64,000 nucleotides of DNA from Heterodera schachtii (taxonomy: Eukaryota > Nematoda > Chromadorea > Rhabditida > Heteroderidae). The translations under genes and the position numbers were made by a program. Positions 59,501 through 64,000 of this stretch are shown here, one piece after another (within the stretch, counting starts at the first letter, position 1; the number at the start of each line of letters is the position of its first letter). The stretch covers positions 501,011 to 565,010 of the forward strand of contig SIJG01000044.1 in the NCBI GenBank assembly GCA_023374025.1, given 5' to 3'. A model generated the notes under the pieces. That model was not told where the DNA came from, did not search any database, and worked only from the letters and a program-made list of their open reading frames with translations.

Positions 59501-62500
59501 TTACCGGACGCGCGCTGAATTCGTTGCTGAAAATTTCGCGCACGGAGGACCATGTGAAAAACTACAGGCCCCAGTTGTTGGTGCTGAGCGGGACCCGGTG
59601 GCCCGTCAGGTGATTAGCATTTCGAAGGACATTACGATCAACTGCTGATTTTCAAGGACAAGGCGGGCGGGGGGGGGGGGGGGGGGGGGTCAAAAAATCA
59701 AGGACCATGCATATACGACAATTTTGTGCAAAATATGGGGTCCCTCAATTAATGAAAATGTAACAATTATTAGGGGGTATAATTAAGAGAATAATAAATT
59801 AGTCGCAAATTATGAATTGGAATAATTCAAAAAGATAATTATTAGTATGGGGATAAATTGCCCGTGGGTGGGACTCAAATATAAGGCCTCAAAAGAATGG
59901 TTGTTACAGGGAATGTGCGACTCCCTCAAAAAAATTTCGGAAATCGGAATTCCGGCGGCTAAAATTTCGTCCATCGTATATCGGAATTCCGAGCCCAAAA
60001 TTCGGAAATTGGCAATCGGAAATCGGCAACCTATACATCCCTGCTGTCTTAATTGTTTTTTTCTAAATTCACCTCAGGCACTTGTCGACTTTGCCTACTG
60101 TATCTCAAACGGTAGAAGCTTGCTTCTGTGTGGGTGCGTTTATTATCTTTGTATGCTTTAAAAGCACCTATTTTATTGTATGAATAAATTAAACATTTAC
60201 ACACAGACACATTGTGCCACATTGCTCATCAGTTCAAGCAACGGCGCTAATTCGAACCCTTAACAATCAGTCAGTTGGCAAAAAGCATAATAATAAAAAT
60301 ATTTGCACCGTAATCTACATGCTGATTACTCTATTACCTGTTTTTCATTTTCGGGTGGGCTCTATAGCCTTCTCAGCCGTCCCGCCTCTGGCTCCCAAAA
60401 TTTTCCAGCGACAAACAGATTTTCATCAAAAATTGCAATTTTTGCGATTTTGGCAAAATTGGGAGTTTTGGGGTTCCGGCGGAACGGATAGGCACCGTTT
60501 TGTATTAAATTTATTTCGTTTTTGATTGACAAATTAAAATTTAATTAGCTTAATTGATAGATTTACTGCAAAAATTTACATCCGTGTCACTTTTTTTACA
60601 CCAATTTTTACACACAGATTCACCGATTGGTTGTACGAACAGCACATCAAGGGCTTTTACTCTGCTGTTGCGCATCAATCACTTCGTGCCGGTGTCCAAG
60701 GTCTGCTGCAAACTGTCGGACTTGGCAAAATGCAGCCAAACATTTTGGTAAAAAATGAAACAAAATGCCAAATTGAAAAAAAAAATTCAAAATTTTCAGT
60801 TAATTGGTTACAATTCTCATTGGTTGACACAATGTGCTGTCTCATCCCACTGATAATGATGACAACAGCTCAGGGCAAGGGATTTAAAATCCATGCAATT
60901 TTGGGAGCGGACAAAACGTCACCGCCGAAACGTCGCCGGGACGGAAATAACCTCGCCAAAATTCGTTTTCATTAAATTTCAGGAAAAAAATTCAAGAAAA
61001 CATATCAAAATTTTAGTTACCTAGCCTAATTCGAAAATAACAAAATTCAAGGAAACAAACAAATTTTTTCATATTTGGGTTTTTTCTGGGAATACAGCAA
61101 ATTTGTTCAAAAACACCTAGATTTTCAAAAAAAATATATAATTTCAAATAATCTTTAAAAAATTTTCGTAGAATTTTGAAAAATTTATATTGATGTTATG
61201 TCCTGGCTCATTTTTTTCCGCCGACGTTTCAGCGTCGACGTTTTGGGGTGTACCCGAAATTTTCGTTATTTTTTTTTTGGCATTTTGTACAGACTCCATT
61301 GGTACAAGGAGTACATGGGTGTTATTGCGGATGCGTTTGAAGCCAACATGGCGGTCTGTGTGTTTCGCAACGAAAATGACGGCTTGGACCACTCGGCATT
61401 GTTAAGCGAAGAGGACCAACTGTTTGTACGACTTCCCGACCTGGTTGGCCTGGGCATTGTCGAATTATATGCCGATCAAATTCCCGGTCTTAAACCCTCA
61501 TTCTCGAGTTCCCCTGACTTGGTTCTTTTTCGTATTGACGATTCTACACTGTGTTAGGACCGAACTCCTATCCGATTCAGACCGAGATCCTGTCCGGGTC
61601 CGAAATCCGGGTCATGGCTCGACCAGTTCCAGTTTTCCATGGCCTTAATCCGAGTACTGTACTTTTCTCCTGAAACCCGGTCCGTGTCCGATTCAGACCG
61701 AAATGAGTCGGAAATCCGAGTCCAGTCCCGAAAACAGTCGCCGGTTTTTCAAAATTCAGCGCTTTATTGCAGTTGCACTCCGATCGCAACTCCTCCCTCA
61801 CTGACGACCTTAACCGTGGTGTCAGTGCTAAAAAAGTTCGCCCGAGGGCAAAGGCACAGCAAAATTCGGTGCTCCCGACATGCTCACCTTCCCGTGCCGA
61901 ACTCAGTCTGCCCACACTGATGGATCGTTTGCCGAGTGTCACTGCTGTCTTTCCATCCGGCACAAATGGAAATGGTGCCAAAAAATTTTTATTATTGTGG
62001 TTTATAGGAAGGCATCGTAAGAAATTTGGCACAACCACAATAAAAACAAAAATGCCGATGGATGATCCCGGTTTTTCATCTCATTTTTATTGTCATATTT
62101 TGTACTCATTTCTCGAGACCCCTTTGCCTAAAAATCGTAACCAATTAATTAATGAATTAATTGCTTGTGTCAATTAGCACAGAGGTAAGTGACAAAAAAT
62201 GCCAATGCTTGGAACTTATGAATTTTCTGCGGTTTCCATCCATTTTACTTAAATATTTTTGTACCCTTCTCGAGACCCTTTTGCCTAAAAGTCGTAACCA
62301 ATTAAGTAATTAATTAATTTATGTCAGGCAGCACGGAGGGAATGAATGGCACGGCCAAAGGTTCACGAAGAGTGTCCAGCGGCGCTTATTTGCGCAAATA
62401 TGACCATTTCCGGACGGCAGGAAGGCCCTCAATGAGTGCCAAATTCCGGACTCAAATAAAAGGGGGTAAAAACAAATGAACCCTGGGGGCATTTGGAAAA

Positions 62501-64000
62501 AACTTTTTTGAAAATCCCAAAGGTTTTGTCGACGTTTGGTGGCTGTACGATGATGGTGGATTGGTACTGCTCCTTTCACATCTGTTGCGGGAACACAACA
62601 CATACCTTCCGGTGATTATCTTAAATTTTAATTGTTCCACCCTTTGGAGGGTATTCTGTGTGATACCGTATTCCTCTCCTGACCCAAATTAAGTGAAGCC
62701 ATTCTTATATGATAATAATACTATACATATTATACAGAATTTTCTCTAGAGCGCGCAGTTTCCAACTATCAGAAATTTAATTGTTCCACCCTTTGGAGGG
62801 TATTCTCTGTATGATACCGTATTCTTCTTATGAATAAGAATTACAGTACATATTACAAAGTATATATTTCTCTATAGACTCACGCGCAGTTTCCAACTAT
62901 CAGAAATTGTAATTGTTCCACCCTTTGAAGTGTACTCTGTATGATATCGTATTCCTCTCCTAATCCAATTGAAATATAGCCACTTCTTAATGAATAAGAT
63001 TCAATGAATATATATTATATAGTATTTCCTCTAAACTATGAGTGAATCCAAAAAGCTATCAGAAGGCAGTTTTAAGAATACGGCATTTTCGGTCAACTTT
63101 CTGTGCCAATTTTTGATTATTTTTTACAGAATGCCAAATTGCGCATTTTCACCATTTGTTCAAAACTGAACCCAGATGATGTGCATCAGAAATTAGTGGA
63201 AATGTTGAAAAAATTTCGGTACCTAAGCTTTTGCCCTAGCATTTTAAAAAATTTGCTTTTCCAGCATTCATTTCGCTTCAGGTGCACGTAATTTCGGAGG
63301 ATTATGACGAGGGAAAACTTTATCAAGAAACGTAAGTGTGCGTTTTGATATGCCACAAAATGTGAAATTGAAAAATTAGAATTTTTCAAATTTTTATTCG
63401 AATTCGGGAGTCTTGGCTTCGGATTGGCCAAATTGGATTCGGTTCGTCCGAAAACCCTCGTTAACATCATGACTTTTAAAAGCTGACCTCCTCCCCCCCC
63501 CACCTCATTCAGAATTGAGGAGTACCAAGAGTTGATGAACACGCTGAACCCTGGGGGAACAACGGACCATGCCATCTCCCAAGAAATCATCGACAAAACG
63601 CAGTCAAAGACAATGCGCTATTTAAGACAACGTGAACTGCTGCTGGAGTTTTCATCCGCCTCAACTGTTGTGCTCATGTAAAAAAAAATGAATACTTAAA
63701 AGAACTAAGGCGGTGGACACCTCGACAGGGCCGGGCATTAATTAACTCGAATCATGGCAGTGCCCAAAAATACTCCCCAAAAATGCCAGTTTCGATGACA
63801 CACTTCCCATTTTCCCCCAATTAAACAGCTCGATGCCATTTGCCACTGCCAACATTGTCCTGTCGCCTGTGTATGGCATGTGGCTGGAGCTGCTCTCCCG
63901 GGACATGCCACCAATGCTTTTCGGTAAATTTGTGCCCTATCTTCCCCTAGTGCATCAAAAAATGAATTGTAATTAACTTAAAAATGCCAATTGTCGCCCA
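53512..64000 (+). CDS. nkcc-1: NKCC-type Na-K-2Cl cotransporter (SLC12 family), 3' end beyond window
   Basis: Twelve-pass membrane transporter moving Na+, K+ and Cl- together. Exons traced: 53512-53604, 53812-53903, 53957-54131, 54291-54386, 54442-54484, 54701-54813, 54859-54933, 55297-55386, 55439-55543, about 55843-56014, 56084-56110 (GC donor), 56468-56494, 56545-56596, 56650-56794, 57180-57287, 57344-57454, 58008-58190, 59379-59609, 60078-60133, 60618-60747, 60800-?, 61293-61443, 61773-62070, 62328-62465, 62523-62611, 63130-63218, about 63265-63331, 63513-63677, 63829-63923. Hallmarks: [93 protein letters not shown]. The last traced exon ends phase 1 at 63923; only the short terminal exon is missing. 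The 60800 exon's donor, the 55843 acceptor and a one-base misfit near 63280 are unresolved. Upstream N-terminal residues are Ala/Glu/Gln-rich. Confidence 0.94.
54954..55222. repeat. Two tandem diverged copies in a cotransporter intron
   Basis: ATGGCTGAAAAGCAGC...CTGGTAAGA...AAGTTGATCGGAG occurs twice, about 130-140 bp per copy, starting near 54955 and 55086. Confidence 0.7.
55640..55880 (+). repeat. Partial tandem duplication at the start of a cotransporter exon
   Basis: A block TTTTAGGCCCAATTTAAGG...TTTATGCCTGATTAAG...CATCAGCCACTTT...GGCACTTT occurs at about 55655-55753 and, with about 80% match, at about 55777-55876. The second copy runs into the exon [15 protein letters not shown]. Each copy carries the same acceptor candidates (TTTTAG, GATTAAG). 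Confidence 0.7.
56160..56420. repeat. Degenerate tandem repeats in the GC-AG intron
   Basis: Three loose copies of a block with AGGAACATTA...GTAATCGGAATA...GTAGACGC...TACTGTAGGAAC. It lies in the intron after the 27-base exon 56084-56110. Confidence 0.5.
58273..59030. repeat. Nested elements: outer CAGGGCTCCCAAC repeat split by palindromic copy C
   Basis: The outer element starts CAGGGCTCCCAACTGTGCTG (about 58276) and ends with a diverged complement, CAGCACTAATAG side ... CTTGGGAGCC (about 59026). Inside, 58378-58929 (552 bp) runs from CAAGGGAACCTCGCGAGCTG to CAGCTCGCGAGGTTCCCTTG with arms of about 120-150 bp. TGA flanks both ends of the inner element. The tRNA-like module lies at 58701-58756 on the minus strand. 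Confidence 0.8.
58701..58756 (-). other. tRNA-like module inside palindromic copy C
   Basis: On the minus strand, GGTGACTCAGTTGGTTAAATTC (A box) is followed by CGGTTCGAATCC (B box), as in the copies at 42529 and 43062. Confidence 0.6.
62630..63050. repeat. Three tandem copies of a 130-150-bp unit in a cotransporter intron
   Basis: AATTGTTCCACCCTTTGGAG starts copies at 62630, 62779 and 62911. Each continues with GATACCGTATTC...CGCAGTTTCCAACTATCAGAAA. Periods are 149 and 132 bp. Confidence 0.85.

Overview
The window is animal, specifically nematode, genomic DNA: AT-rich, with short introns ending in TTTCAG-like acceptors, two cuticle-collagen genes, a galectin, an F-box-like gene of a type I recall as expanded in cyst nematodes, and a cation-chloride cotransporter. 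The F-box-like family and the many-intron collagens suggest a plant-parasitic tylenchid (Heterodera/Globodera-like). That placement is inference. Gene models below were built by hand from open frames, GT(GC)/AG signals and intron phase; no alignment or transcript data were available.

Layout. 0.6-2.8 kb (minus): galectin with a C-terminal Pro/Gly/Tyr-rich tail. 3.9-6.1 kb (minus): nine-exon cuticle collagen. 8.5-9.6 kb (minus): F-box-like gene with an apparent frameshift. 10.4-11.7 kb (minus): nine-exon endophilin-like BAR-only protein. 12.1-14.1 kb (plus): a Lys-rich protein with a Cys/basic N-terminus and four acidic YxVP motifs. 14.8-18.4 kb (minus): a small acidic-tailed protein whose 3-kb intron holds a hAT transposon with exact 8-bp target duplications. 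19.0-20.9 kb (plus): unresolved coding fragments. 20.9-26.1 kb (plus): a complete Ty3/Gypsy retrotransposon with apparently identical 283-bp LTRs and a 5-bp target duplication. 28.4-29.9 kb (plus): a second collagen. 30.5-45.8 kb (plus): a 16-exon gene of about 1,463 codons with no recognised family; its introns are packed with nested palindromic elements. 46.1-50.0 kb (plus): exons of a highly divergent poly(A)-polymerase-like protein that seems to lack the catalytic aspartates; intron phases allow it to be the C-terminal part of the preceding gene (about 2,049 aa together). 53.5-64.0 kb (plus): an NKCC-type SLC12 Na-K-2Cl cotransporter that runs to the window edge, with only the last short exon missing.

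The genes do not form an obvious pathway; this is ordinary eukaryotic gene order plus transposons. The most novel-looking items are the apparently dead poly(A)-polymerase-like protein with its unknown N-terminal partner region, the YxVP-repeat protein, and palindromic non-autonomous elements carrying tRNA-like A-box/B-box modules. Single-base frame breaks occur in several otherwise conserved genes, so some may be assembly errors.
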